A stretch of DNA of 64,000 bases, taken from positions 4,124,501 to 4,188,500 of the forward strand of contig NZ_CP109599.1 of NCBI RefSeq assembly GCF_036231945.1, written 5' to 3'. The DNA is from Streptomyces sp. NBC_01429 (GTDB taxonomy: Bacteria > Actinomycetota > Actinomycetes > Streptomycetales > Streptomycetaceae). The translations under genes and the position numbers were made by a program. Below, piece by piece: positions 1 through 8,951 of this stretch (its first letter is position 1; each line of letters begins with the position of its first letter). The notes under the pieces were generated by a model. It saw only the letters and a program-made list of their open reading frames with translations, was not told where the DNA came from and made no database searches.

Positions 1-28
1 TCCACTTCGGCCGATCGGTTCGCCCGCC

Positions 29-990
29 ATGCCCGTCCGCACCGCCTGTCCGATAGCCCCGAGCGCCGCCGACCGCGTGCGGCTGAAGAAGATGGCCTAC
101 GGTCACCGGACCGAGCACCGGCTGCGGGTGCGTGCGCAGGTGGTGCTGCATGCCGCGCGTGGACGCTCCAATGCGCGTATCGCGCGGGAGACGGGGCTGC
201 ACCTGGACACCGTGCGCCGCTGGCGGGGCCGGTTCGCCGAGGCGGGCATGCCCGGGCTCAAAGACCGTGAACGCTGCGGCCGCCCGGCCTCGTTCACCCC
301 CATGCAGGTCACCGAGGTCAAGGCCATGGCCTGCCGGCTGCCCGCCGAGACCGGCGTGCCGCTCTCACACTGGTCATGCCCGGAACTGGCCCGCGAGGCC
401 GCCCGGCAAGGCATCGTCAGCTTCGTATCGGCTTCCACCGTGCGCCGCCGGCTCGGGGCCGACGCGCTCAAGCCGTGGCAGCACCAGTCCTGGATCTTCA
501 TCACCGCCCCGGACTTCCGCCCCAAGGCCAAGTGCGTCCTTGACCTGTACGCCCGCACCTTCGAGGGCACGCCGCTGGGCACGGACGAGTACGTCATCAG
601 CGCGGACGAGAAGACCTCCGTCCAGACCCGCTGCCGCTGCCGCTGCCACCCCACCCTCGCCCCCGGCCAGGCCCGCGCCATGCGCGTGTCGACCGCCTCA
701 CCGCGGCGTTCCCAAACGCGGTCATGGTCCACACCCCCGTGCACGCCTCCTGGACGAACCAGATCGAGATCTTCTTCTCGATCGTCCAGCGCAAGGTCGT
801 CACCCCCGACGACTTCACCGACCTCACCGGGGTCAGGGACCGGCTCCGCGCCTTCGAAGACCGCTACAACGCCACAGCACAGCCGTTCCAGTGGAAGTTC
901 ACCACCACCGACCTGGACGATCTGCTGGCCAGACTCGACCGGCACACCGCCGATCACCAGGAAGAATCCTCAACCAGACCAGCTACATGA
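29..990 (+). pseudogene. IS630-family transposase, internally deleted and frameshifted
   Basis: The first 200 or so codons read as an IS630-type transposase: an N-terminal helix-turn-helix region (ARETGLHLDTVRRWRGRF), then the first DDE-catalytic strand (YVISADEKTSVQTRCRC). After RAMRV near 688 the frame breaks. Transposase sequence resumes in another frame (DRLTAAFPNAV, then VHTPVHASWTNQIEIFF, 724-990) and runs to the normal C-terminus. From knowledge of the family, the segment holding the second catalytic Asp, about 70 residues, is missing. The copy should therefore be inactive. The left end of the element lies at or before the window start, so terminal inverted repeats cannot be checked. 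Confidence 0.85.
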
Positions 991-1139
991 TCAACCCCCG
1001 AAGGACTTCGAGCGTCGACCCTAAGGCGTCCCCGGCCTTACGTGGCCCTTACGGGTGCCTACGCCTGGAGGCTGACACGGATACAGCCGCCTGGTCTGAC
1101 GACCGATGTGGCCGACACCACTACCTTCGAGGGGTGACT

Positions 1140-2177
1140 GTGATCGCGACCGAAAGCCTGAGTAAGCGGTTCCCCCGGGTAACCGCGCTTGACCGGCTCT
1201 CCTTGGACATCGGCCCCGGTGTGACCGGGCTGGTGGGGGCCAACGGAGCCGGCAAGTCCACCATGATCAAGATCCTGCTGGGTCTGTCCCCCGCCACGGA
1301 AGGCCGGGCCGAGGTGCTCGGGCTCGACGTCGCCACGAGCGGCGGCGCCATCCGTGAGCGGGTCGGATACATGCCCGAGCACGACTGTCTGCCGCCCGAC
1401 GTCTCGGCCACCGAGTTCGTCGTACATATGGCGCGCATGTCCGGACTTCCCGCGACGGCCGCCCGCGAGCGGACCGCCGACACCCTCCGCCACGTCGGCC
1501 TCTACGAGGAGCGGTACCGCCCCATCGGGGGCTACTCCACCGGCATGAAGCAGCGCGTCAAGCTCGCGCAGGCGCTGGTCCACGACCCGCAGCTGGTGCT
1601 GCTGGACGAGCCGACCAACGGCCTCGACCCGGTCGGCCGCGACGAGATGCTCGGCCTCATCCGCCGCGTCTACACCGACTTCGGCATCTCCGTCCTGGTC
1701 ACCTCGCACCTTCTGGGCGAGCTGGAGCGCACCTGCGACCACGTGGTCGTCATCGACGGCGGAACGCTGCTGCGCTCCAGCTCCACCAGCGACTTCACCC
1801 AGACCACCACGACCCTCGCCGTCGAGGTCACCGACACCGACACGCACCCCGACGGTACGGGGGCGCTGCGCGAGGCCCTGTCGGCGGCCGGTGTCACGAT
1901 CCACCCGGGCTCGGAGGACGGGCTGCCGGGCGCGGGCCACATCCTCCTGATCGAGGCCAAGGGCGAGGAGACATACGACACCGTCCGCGACACCGTCGCC
2001 GGGCTCGGCCTGGGTCTCGTACGGATGGAGCAGCGCCGCCACCACATCGCGGAGGTCTTCCGCCCGCGCCAGGCGGAGGCGGACGGGCCCGGTGGAGACG
2101 GAGCGAGCACTCCCTCCGCCAACGAGAACGCGGCCGACTACGCACTCCAGAAGGGAGGCGCCCGCGATGAGCACTGA
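1140..2177 (+). CDS. ABC transporter ATP-binding protein (first of operon)
   Basis: Cytoplasmic ATPase of an ABC-2 type exporter, 345 residues. Walker A is GANGAGKST at about residues 33-41, the signature is YSTGMKQRVKLAQAL, and Walker B is LVLLDEPTNGLDP. A C-terminal extension of about 100 residues follows the nucleotide-binding domain. GTG at 1140 (VIATESLSKRF) is chosen because family homology begins there, although the GAGGGG ribosome site is close. The stop overlaps the start of the downstream permease, implying translational coupling. The substrate cannot be inferred. Confidence 0.88.
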   Translation: MIATESLSKRFPRVTALDRLSLDIGPGVTGLVGANGAGKSTMIKILLGLSPATEGRAEVLGLDVATSGGAIRERVGYMPEHDCLPPDVSATEFVVHMARMSGLPATAARERTADTLRHVGLYEERYRPIGGYSTGMKQRVKLAQALVHDPQLVLLDEPTNGLDPVGRDEMLGLIRRVYTDFGISVLVTSHLLGELERTCDHVVVIDGGTLLRSSSTSDFTQTTTTLAVEVTDTDTHPDGTGALREALSAAGVTIHPGSEDGLPGAGHILLIEAKGEETYDTVRDTVAGLGLGLVRMEQRRHHIAEVFRPRQAEADGPGGDGASTPSANENAADYALQKGGARDEH

Positions 2178-3075
2178 GATCCGGCCGACCGGCACCGGGG
2201 CCGACACCACCCGTATCCACAACATCGGGTACCGCAACTACGACGGCGCGCGCCTCGGCCGCGCCTATGCCCGCCGTTCCCTGTACGTGCAGTCCCTGCG
2301 CGGCGCGTACGGACTGGGCCGCTCGGCCAAGTCCAAGGTTCTTCCGATGATCCTCCTGGCGGTGATGTGTCTGCCCGCGGCGATCATCGTCGCGGTCGCC
2401 GTCGCGACCGACCTGAAGAAGCTGCCGCTCGACTACACGCGCTACGCGATCTTCACCCAGGCGATCATCGGCCTCTACCTGGCCTCGCAGGCACCGCAGT
2501 CCGTCTCCCGCGACCTGCGCTTCAAGACCGTCCCGCTCTACTTCTCGCGCCCGATCGAGCGCGTCGACTACGTCCTCGCGAAGTACGGAGCGATGGCTTC
2601 CGCCCTCTTCGTACTGACCGGGGTGCCGGTGCTGATCCTCTATGTGGGCTCGCTGCTGGCCAAGATGGACTTCGTCGAGCAGACCAAGGGATTCGGCCAG
2701 GGACTGGTCTCGATCGCGGTGCTCTCCCTGCTGTTCGGCGGGCTCGGCCTGGTGATGGCCGCGCTCACCCCGCGCCGGGGCTTCGGTGTCGCCGCCGTGA
2801 TCGCGACGCTGACCATCTCCTACGGAGCCGTCTCCATCCTCCAGGCGATCGCCTCGTCCGCGGGGGAGGGATCCGCCGTCAAGTGGATCGGCCTCTTTTC
2901 ACCTATCACGCTCATCGACGGCCTCCAGACCGCGTTTCTCGGTGCCTCGTCGTCCTTCCCGGCGAGCGCGGGCCCCTCGGCCGGGGTGGGCGTGGTCTAT
3001 CTGCTCGTCGTACTCGGGCTCATCTTCGGCTCGTACGCCGTTCTCATGAGCCGTTACCGGAAGGTCGGGCTGTGA
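2167..3075 (+). CDS. ABC-2 type permease
   Basis: Integral membrane subunit of 302 residues with about six hydrophobic segments, starting near residue 60 (LPMILLAVMCLPAAIIVAVA) and ending with a helix before YRKVGL. It begins at ATG 2167, inside the 3' end of the preceding ATPase gene, after the ribosome-binding site AAGGGAGG. Its stop overlaps the GTG of the next ATPase. With the flanking genes it forms a two-ATPase, two-permease export operon. Confidence 0.85.
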   Translation: MSTEIRPTGTGADTTRIHNIGYRNYDGARLGRAYARRSLYVQSLRGAYGLGRSAKSKVLPMILLAVMCLPAAIIVAVAVATDLKKLPLDYTRYAIFTQAIIGLYLASQAPQSVSRDLRFKTVPLYFSRPIERVDYVLAKYGAMASALFVLTGVPVLILYVGSLLAKMDFVEQTKGFGQGLVSIAVLSLLFGGLGLVMAALTPRRGFGVAAVIATLTISYGAVSILQAIASSAGEGSAVKWIGLFSPITLIDGLQTAFLGASSSFPASAGPSAGVGVVYLLVVLGLIFGSYAVLMSRYRKVGL

Positions 3076-3983
3076 CCACCATCAATATCGAGCACACCTC
3101 GCGCTGGTTCGGCAACGTGGTCGCCGTCAACGACGTGACCATGACCATCGGCCCCGGTGTGACCGGCCTGCTCGGCCCCAACGGCGCGGGCAAGTCCACC
3201 CTCATCAACATGATGGCGGGCTTCCTCGCCCCCTCCACGGGCACCGTCACCCTCGACGGTGAGCCGATCTGGCGCAACGAGTCCGCCTACCGGCAGCTCG
3301 GCATCGTGCCGGAGCGGGAGGGGATGTACGACTTCCTCACCGGCCTCGAATTCGTCGTGGCAAACGCCGAACTGCACGGACTGGGCCCGAAGGCGGCCCG
3401 TGCCGCGCTCGCCACGGTCGAGATGGAGTACGCGCAGGACCGCAGGATCGGGACGTACAGCAAGGGCATGCGCCAGCGCGTGAAGATGGCGTCCGCGCTG
3501 GTCCACGACCCGTCGGTGCTGCTGCTCGACGAGCCGTTCAACGGCATGGACCCGCGCCAGCGCATGCAGCTCATGGACCTGCTGCGGCGTATGGGCGCCA
3601 CGGGCCGCACCGTGCTCTTCTCCTCCCACATCCTGGAGGAGGTCGAGCAACTCGCCTCGCACATCGAGGTGATCGTGGCGGGGCGGCACGCCGCCTCCGG
3701 CGACTTCCGCAAGATCCGTCGCCTGATGACCGACCGGCCGCACCGCTACCTCGTACGCTCCAGCGACGACCGCGCGCTCGCCGCCGCCCTGATCGCCGAC
3801 CCGTCGACGGCCGGCATCGACGTCGATGTGGCCGAAGGCGCCCTGCGCATCCAGGCCGTCGACTTCGGGCGCTTCACCGAGCTGCTCCCGAAGGTCGCCC
3901 GTGAACACTCCATCCGGCTGCTCACGGTCTCGCCCTCCGACGAGTCCCTCGAGTCGGTCTTCTCCTATCTCGTAGCGGCCTGA
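3072..3983 (+). CDS. ABC transporter ATP-binding protein (second of operon)
   Basis: Second ATPase of the operon, 303 residues. Walker A is GPNGAGKST at about residues 35-43, the signature is YSKGMRQRVKMASAL, Walker B is VLLLDEPFNGMDP, and the switch His is in SSHILEEVEQL. It starts at GTG 3072, overlapping the permease stop. It clearly resembles the first ATPase but differs in its C-terminal domain, so the two may form a heterodimer. That is inference. Confidence 0.88.
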   Translation: MTTINIEHTSRWFGNVVAVNDVTMTIGPGVTGLLGPNGAGKSTLINMMAGFLAPSTGTVTLDGEPIWRNESAYRQLGIVPEREGMYDFLTGLEFVVANAELHGLGPKAARAALATVEMEYAQDRRIGTYSKGMRQRVKMASALVHDPSVLLLDEPFNGMDPRQRMQLMDLLRRMGATGRTVLFSSHILEEVEQLASHIEVIVAGRHAASGDFRKIRRLMTDRPHRYLVRSSDDRALAAALIADPSTAGIDVDVAEGALRIQAVDFGRFTELLPKVAREHSIRLLTVSPSDESLESVFSYLVAA

Positions 3984-4009
3984 GCGGCCTGAAAGGAGCT
4001 GTGACGTCC

Positions 4010-4729
4010 ATGTACAACCCCACAGTCGCCCGGCTCACCTACCGGGCCCTGCTCGGCAGGCGCCGGGCCGCGATCCTCCTCATCCTGCCCGCGCTGCTCA
4101 TCCTGATGTCGGTGGCCGTCCGCGCCTTCAACGGCGTGGACGACCAGATCGCCGCCGATGTGCTGGGCGGCTTCGCGCTCGCCACGATGGTGCCGCTGAT
4201 CGGCGTGATCGCGGGTACGGGCGCGATCGGCCCCGAGATCGACGACGGCTCGATCGTCTATCTGCTCTCCAAGCCGGTGAAGCGTTCGTCGATCATCTTC
4301 ACCAAGCTGATCGTGGCGATCGCCGTGACCATGGCGTTCTCCGCCATCCCCACCTTCATCGCCGGGTGGATCCTCAACGGCAACGGGCAGCAGATCGCCA
4401 TCGCGTACACCGTGGCCGCCCTCGTCGCCTCCATCGCGTACAGCGCGCTGTTCCTGCTGCTCGGTACGGTCAGCCGCCACGCCGTGGTCATCGGGCTGGT
4501 CTACGCGCTGGTCTGGGAGACGCTCTTCGGCAGCCTGGTGTCCGGCGCGCGGACGCTCAGCGTCCAGCAGTGGGCCCTGGCGCTCGCCCAGAAGATCGGT
4601 GGTGACGGCATCATCACCTCGGACGTGACGCTGCCGCTCGCGGTGATTCTGCTGGTCGGGGTGTCCGTGGCCGCGACGTGGTACGCGGGGCAGAAGCTCC
4701 GGACGCTGACGCTCGCGGGCGAGGAGTGA
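4010..4729 (+). CDS. ABC-2 type permease (last of operon)
   Basis: Membrane protein of 239 residues with about six hydrophobic helices. It begins MYNPTVARLTYRALL; the EIDDGSIVYLLSKPVKR stretch is typical of ABC-2 permeases of the NosY/CcmB kind. ATG 4010 lies about 11 bases after AAAGGAG. An in-frame GTG at 4001 is only two bases from that site and is less likely. It ends the operon begun at 1140. Confidence 0.82.
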   Translation: MYNPTVARLTYRALLGRRRAAILLILPALLILMSVAVRAFNGVDDQIAADVLGGFALATMVPLIGVIAGTGAIGPEIDDGSIVYLLSKPVKRSSIIFTKLIVAIAVTMAFSAIPTFIAGWILNGNGQQIAIAYTVAALVASIAYSALFLLLGTVSRHAVVIGLVYALVWETLFGSLVSGARTLSVQQWALALAQKIGGDGIITSDVTLPLAVILLVGVSVAATWYAGQKLRTLTLAGEE

Positions 4730-4780
4730 GCGCAGGGAGCACCGGGAGGACAGGGAGCATCTGGAGCGCCGGGGGAGTAC

Positions 4781-4816
4781 CTGGAGCACTTGGAGCACTT
4801 GGAGCACTTGGAGCAC
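4781..4816. repeat. 9-bp tandem repeat, four copies
   Basis: Four head-to-tail copies of (T/C)TGGAGCAC directly after the ABC operon. Looser GGAG-containing relatives extend upstream to about 4735. The copies are nearly identical, which suggests recent slippage. Confidence 0.85.
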
Positions 4817-4837
4817 CGTAATCCTCGTTCGGTAGGA

Positions 4838-4864
4838 CAACCCCCGCCCGATAGGCGGGGGTTG
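4838..4864 (+). terminator. Strong hairpin after the ABC operon
   Basis: A perfect 11-bp stem, CAACCCCCGCC (4838-4848) with GGCGGGGGTTG (4854-4864), around a 5-base loop. It lacks a T-run, as is usual in Streptomyces. It sits about 110 bases after the last permease gene. Confidence 0.85.
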
Positions 4865-5077
4865 CCGCGTAACTGTAGGCTTATCTGTTCGTTTGGCAGG
4901 GGGCGTGGAGGCAACTGGAGTTCGTTACGTCGAGCGTTCGTGAATCTGGGGATTGCCGGTGGTCGCACAGGACGGCCGCACCGGTCATTGAGTGAGTAGC
5001 ACCGTGAGCCGACCTCCACCCCTGAAGCCCGGGGAGAGGGCCGACCATCATCGGTTCACGAAGAGGAAGGCATGTAC

Positions 5078-5770
5078 ATGCCACCTGAAGGTGCTCTGCT
5101 CGAATCGCGCACGATGCGCGACAGCGTCATGGGGCGGGTCGAGGCGCTCGACAAGATCAAGGCACTGACGATGCTTCCGGACGGTATCCATGTCCGTACG
5201 GAGGACGTCGCGCGGTACTTCGAAGTATCCACAGGCGTCATCAGGCAGTTGACGGCGAGGCATCGCGCGGAGCTGTGCGAGAACGGGATGCGGGTGCTGC
5301 GCGGCTCTGACCTGCGCGAATATCAGAGTGACAACTTGTCACTCTCATCGGGAGGCGTCGGAAGTTATCCACAGAGGCGTTCCAGTCTCACGCTCCACCC
5401 CCGCCGGGCCGTGCTCAACATCGCGATGCTCCTCCGCGACAGCGACATCGCGCGCAGCGTCCGTACGTACCTCCTCGACGCCGAGGAGGAGCTGCGCAAG
5501 GGGTACGCGGACCTCGACCGGCGCGTGACGAACATCGAGTCCTGCCTCGGCGGCGTCGGGCTCGCGCTTCAGGAGCTGGGGCCGGTCCTGAACCGGATGT
5601 CGTACCGGCTCGACAGTCTGGACCGCCGGCTCGACGCCACCAACCGGGTGGTCGCCGCGCTCAGCAACCGGCTGTGCGACGTCTCCGCCCATCTCAACCG
5701 GGTCGACGCGAAGGTGGACGACCTCGCCCATCAGGTGCGGGATCTGCGCCGCGGCCGCAAGCGCCGCTGA
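5078..5770 (+). CDS. Conserved hypothetical protein, DNA-binding-like N-terminus and coiled-coil C-terminus
   Basis: About 230 residues, function unknown. The first 90 residues carry a segment that looks like a winged or helix-turn-helix unit (VRTEDVARYFEVSTGVIRQL). The last 100 are regular heptads (RLDSLDRRLDATNRVVAALS) suggesting a coiled coil, ending in a basic tail RRGRKRR. Two ATGs are possible: 5072 directly abuts the ribosome site GAGGAAGG, while 5078 has normal spacing and is preferred. The gene stands alone after a terminator. I recall similar proteins being labelled restriction-endonuclease-like, but see no nuclease motif. Confidence 0.65.
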   Translation: MPPEGALLESRTMRDSVMGRVEALDKIKALTMLPDGIHVRTEDVARYFEVSTGVIRQLTARHRAELCENGMRVLRGSDLREYQSDNLSLSSGGVGSYPQRRSSLTLHPRRAVLNIAMLLRDSDIARSVRTYLLDAEEELRKGYADLDRRVTNIESCLGGVGLALQELGPVLNRMSYRLDSLDRRLDATNRVVAALSNRLCDVSAHLNRVDAKVDDLAHQVRDLRRGRKRR

Positions 5771-5826
5771 TCCGCCCGGTGAGGCGGTAGGCCGGGTCGC
5801 GCGGCGGCCCGGCAGGCCCGTGTCCG

Positions 5827-5880
5827 CCGTGCCCGCTGTGCCCGCTGTGACCGCCGGCGGTGAGTCCACGGCGGGCACGG
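5827..5880 (+). terminator. Branched hairpin, likely terminator
   Basis: CCGTGCCCGC (5827-5836) pairs with GCGGGCACGG (5871-5880). The loop contains the 12-base palindrome ACCGCCGGCGGT (5850-5861). It lies 56 bases after the preceding gene. Confidence 0.5.
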
Positions 5881-6116
5881 GCCGTTGGCGGATATTCGGT
5901 GGCGCCGTACCGAGGTTCCGGGCACAGTTGTGGTGGGTCCGGAAGACCCCACAGACCGGGAGCGGAGCACGGCGATGACCGGGAGTCCGAGTCCGTCGAG
6001 TTCCCAGCAGGGCAGCACCGCGCAGGCACCGGAGTAGCCATCACCACTCCGCGCAGCCGCCGGCGCGCTGCCCGGGGGTGGCCGCTTCGAGCGCGCATCC
6101 GCGCGGGCCACCCCTC

Positions 6117-6168
6117 CCGGACCACTCCGCCCGGACCACTCCGCCCGGACCACTCCTCCCGGACCACC
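6117..6168. repeat. 14-bp tandem repeat in the 5771-6198 spacer
   Basis: Three full copies and one partial copy of CCGGACCACTCCGC just beyond the 3' end of the HAD gene. The rest of this 428-bp spacer shows only the hairpin listed at 5827. Confidence 0.8.
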
Positions 6169-6198
6169 TGCGACGGCCGGTCGGCCAGGACAGGGCGG

Positions 6199-7041
6199 CT
6201 AACCGAGCAGCAGCTTCTCCAGCACGACCGCGATGCCGTCGTCCCCGTTCGACGCGGTGACCTCGTCAGCGACGGCCTTCAGCTCCTCGTGCGCGTTGGC
6301 CATCGCCACGCCGTATCCCGCCCAGCCGAACATGGGGATGTCGTTCGGCATGTCCCCGAACGCGATCGTGTCCGCCGCCTTCACGCCGAGCCTCCGTGCG
6401 GCGAGGGAGAGCCCGGTGGCCTTGGTCAGGCCCAGCGGCAGGATCTCCACGACGCCCGGGCCCGCCATGACCACGTCCACCAGCCCGCCGACGGCCGCCC
6501 GCGCCTCCTCGGCCAGCGCGTCGTCGCCCAGCTCCGGATGCTGGATGTACACCTTGTTGAGCGGCGCCGCCCACAGCTGCGCCAGGTCGTCCACGAACAG
6601 GGCGGGCAGCGGGCCCTCGTGCACCCGGTAGCCGGGGCCGACCAGCACTTCACCGTCCAGCCCGTCCCGGCTCACGGCCAGCGTCGGCGCGCCGATCCGC
6701 TCTTCGATCCGGGAGAGCGCCAGCTTGGCCAGCTGCCTGTCCAGCGTCAGCGACGTCAGCAGTTTGTGCTCACCGGCGTGATAAACCTGCGCGCCCTGAC
6801 CGCACACCGCCAGACCCTCGTAACCCAGGTCGTCCAGGATGTTCCTGGTCCAGGGCACGGCACGTCCCGTGACGATGATGTGCGCGGCACCCGCCGCCGT
6901 CACCGAGGCGAGCGCCTTCCGGGTGCGCTCGGAGACCGTGCCGTCGCCGCGCAGCAGCGTGCCGTCGAGATCGGTCGCGACGAGCTTGTACGGGAACGAC
7001 GACGTCGGCGCGGCCACTGCGGGCGCGGGGTCCGTGCTCAC
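6199..7041 (-). CDS. HAD-superfamily (Cof-like, IIB) phosphatase
   Basis: Soluble hydrolase of 280 residues. The HAD motifs are in order: DLDGTLL with nucleophile Asp24 and Asp26, motif II VTGR, the motif III Lys in GLTKATGLSL, and motif IV FGDMPNDIPMF. The cap between them fits subclass IIB, whose members dephosphorylate small sugar phosphates or related metabolites; the substrate is unknown. GTG 7041 overlaps the serS stop by 4 bp, so it is probably translated from the serS message. Confidence 0.88.
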   Translation of the reverse strand: MSTDPAPAVAAPTSSFPYKLVATDLDGTLLRGDGTVSERTRKALASVTAAGAAHIIVTGRAVPWTRNILDDLGYEGLAVCGQGAQVYHAGEHKLLTSLTLDRQLAKLALSRIEERIGAPTLAVSRDGLDGEVLVGPGYRVHEGPLPALFVDDLAQLWAAPLNKVYIQHPELGDDALAEEARAAVGGLVDVVMAGPGVVEILPLGLTKATGLSLAARRLGVKAADTIAFGDMPNDIPMFGWAGYGVAMANAHEELKAVADEVTASNGDDGIAVVLEKLLLG

Positions 7042-8315
7042 TTGGCGATCGGCTCCAGGACCTCACGGCCGCCCAGATACGGACGCAGCACCTCGGGCAC
7101 CCGTACCGAACCGTCCGCCAGCTGGTGGTTCTCCAGGATCGCCACGATCGTGCGCGGTACGGCGCAGAGGGTGCCGTTCAGCGTCGACAGCGGCTTGACC
7201 TGCTTGCCGTCACGCATACGGACCGAGAGCCTGCGGGCCTGGAAGCCGTCGCAGTTCGACGCCGAGGTCAGCTCGCGGTACTTGCCCTGCGTCGGGATCC
7301 ACGCCTCGCAGTCGAACTTGCGCGAGGCCGACGAACCCAGGTCGCCCGAGGCCACGTCGATCACCTGGAAGGGCAGGCCGAGGGAGGTCAGCCACTGCTT
7401 CTCCCAGTCCAGCAGCCGCTGATGCTCGGACTGGGCCTCCGCCGGGTCGACGTACGAGAACATCTCGACCTTGTCGAACTGGTGGACCCGGAAGATGCCC
7501 CGGGTGTCCTTGCCGTACGTACCGGCCTCGCGGCGGAAGCACGGCGAGAAGCCCGCGTACCGCAGGGGGAGCTTGTCGGCCTCGATGATCTCGTCCATGT
7601 GGTACGCGGCGAGGGGGACCTCCGACGTACCGACCAGGTAGTAGTCGTCCTTCTCCAGGTGATACACGTTCTCCGCGGCCTGGCCGAGGAAGCCGGTGCC
7701 CTCCATGGCGCGCGGGCGTACCAGCGCGGGGGTGAGCATCGGGATGAAACCGGCCTCGGTGGCCTGCGCGATCGACGCGTTGACCAGGGCCAGTTCGAGA
7801 AGGGCGCCGACACCCGTCAGGTAGTAGAAGCGCGAGCCGGAGACCTTGGCGCCGCGCTCGACGTCGATGGCGCCCAGTGCCTCGCCCAGCTCCAGGTGGT
7901 CCTTGGGCTCGAAGCCCTCGGCCGCGAAGTCGCGGACCGTGCCGTGCGTCTCCAGGACGACGAAGTCCTCCTCGCCGCCGACCGGCACGTCCGGATGGAC
8001 GACGTTCCCCAGCTGGAGGAGGAGCTGCTTGGCCTCGTCGTCCGCCTCGTGCTGCTCGGCGTCGGCCGCCTTCACGTCGGCCTTCAGCTGCTCGGCCTTC
8101 TTGAGCAGCTCGGCCCGCTCGTCGGCGGTGGCCTTGGGGATCAGCTTGCCCAGCGACTTCTGCTCGGAGCGCAGCTCGTCGAAACGGACGCCGGACGACC
8201 TGCGCCGCTCATCGGCGGAGAGCAGGGCGTCGACGAGGGCGACGTCCTCTCCACGGGCGCGCTGGGAGGCGCGAACACGGTCGGGGTCCTCACGGAGCAG
8301 GCGAAGGTCAATCAC
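7038..8315 (-). CDS. serS: Seryl-tRNA synthetase
   Basis: Charges tRNA-Ser in the cytoplasm. At 425 residues it is normal length. An N-terminal coiled-coil arm (about residues 30-100, with LLKKAEQLKADVKAADAEQ) precedes a class II core: serine pocket TSEVPLAAYH, motif 2 FRREAGTYGKDTRGIFRVHQ, and motif 3 with LNGTLCAVPRTIVAILENHQ. It starts MIDLRLLREDP at ATG 8315. It is followed with a 4-bp overlap by the HAD phosphatase gene. A tRNA-Ser gene lies 20 kb away. Confidence 0.97.
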   Translation of the reverse strand: MIDLRLLREDPDRVRASQRARGEDVALVDALLSADERRRSSGVRFDELRSEQKSLGKLIPKATADERAELLKKAEQLKADVKAADAEQHEADDEAKQLLLQLGNVVHPDVPVGGEEDFVVLETHGTVRDFAAEGFEPKDHLELGEALGAIDVERGAKVSGSRFYYLTGVGALLELALVNASIAQATEAGFIPMLTPALVRPRAMEGTGFLGQAAENVYHLEKDDYYLVGTSEVPLAAYHMDEIIEADKLPLRYAGFSPCFRREAGTYGKDTRGIFRVHQFDKVEMFSYVDPAEAQSEHQRLLDWEKQWLTSLGLPFQVIDVASGDLGSSASRKFDCEAWIPTQGKYRELTSASNCDGFQARRLSVRMRDGKQVKPLSTLNGTLCAVPRTIVAILENHQLADGSVRVPEVLRPYLGGREVLEPIAK

Positions 8316-8470
8316 CCCACCAGGCTACCGGTGTGCACCGACAGCGCCCACTCGATAGTGACAGGCGTGGCTATTTGTCCAAATTGCGGCAATTAGGGAG
8401 GGTGGGGAGAGCGTCCAGGCGAGTTGCTCGGCGTTCGCTCTCCGTTCGTCAATAAAGGGGCCGCAATTCC

Positions 8471-8489
8471 CCGGAATGAGGCATTCCGG
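8471..8489. terminator. Small hairpin between pheA and serS
   Basis: Perfect 8-bp stem CCGGAATG/CATTCCGG with loop AGG. It lies about 460 bases beyond the pheA stop and 155 bases before serS. It could end read-through from pheA or act in the serS leader; the sequence does not decide. Confidence 0.4.
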
Positions 8490-8550
8490 TGCTGCCGTCT
8501 TGACTCACCTCCCTTGCGGGGGGCGGGACTTGGGGTGGGTCGACGGGGCC

Positions 8551-8913
8551 GTTGTCCACAGAAAGGCGAGGGTGGGAAAAGTTATCCACAGGCTGTGTGG
8601 GAGATCTGTGGATCACGGAATTCGTGGACCGGGAGGCTGCGGAAGCTCTGTGGAATTCCCTTCTCAAACCCGCTTCGCCCACTCATTCGGGTGGGAATTA
8701 CTCGCTCTAACGAGTTGATCACTGGAATTGAGCTGACACGGGGCGACCTGGTGCCCTGTGGATGGAAGTGGGGTGACTGGGGCGATTTGTCGACTGTGTC
8801 AGATGTTGCTGTCGACTTGTCCCCAGGTCGAGAAGAATGCCTGTGGATAACTTTCCTGTGCATCCACAGGACACGGGCATCCACAGAGCACCCACAGAGC
8901 ACGGGCATCCACA
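8551..8913. other. Cluster of DnaA-box-like sequences
   Basis: The 636-bp pheA-serS spacer is dense in TCCACA. Full matches to known boxes are TTGTCCACA (8552-8560), TTATCCACA (8582-8590) and TTATCCACA on the minus strand (8842-8850). Looser boxes are CCATCCACA on the minus strand (8757-8765) and GCATCCACA at 8860-8868, 8878-8886 and 8905-8913. CCTGTGGAT (8840-8848) and ATCCACAGG (8862-8870) form an inverted repeat. There is no dnaA or dnaN here, so this is not oriC. A titration or regulatory cluster is the likely reading. Confidence 0.6.
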
Positions 8914-8951
8914 AGGCTCGGCCCGCCACAGAGCTTGGGCCGCCGCGCGGC

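Noticed and set aside
5860..7422. Plus-strand open frame over the HAD and serS genes
   Set aside because: Antisense to two well-supported genes and without recognisable motifs.
8316..8470. T-box or other riboswitch before serS
   Set aside because: No T-box motif or specifier-like hairpin is visible in the leader.
8551..8913. Chromosomal origin oriC
   Set aside because: No dnaA or dnaN flank the boxes; genes on either side are pheA and serS.
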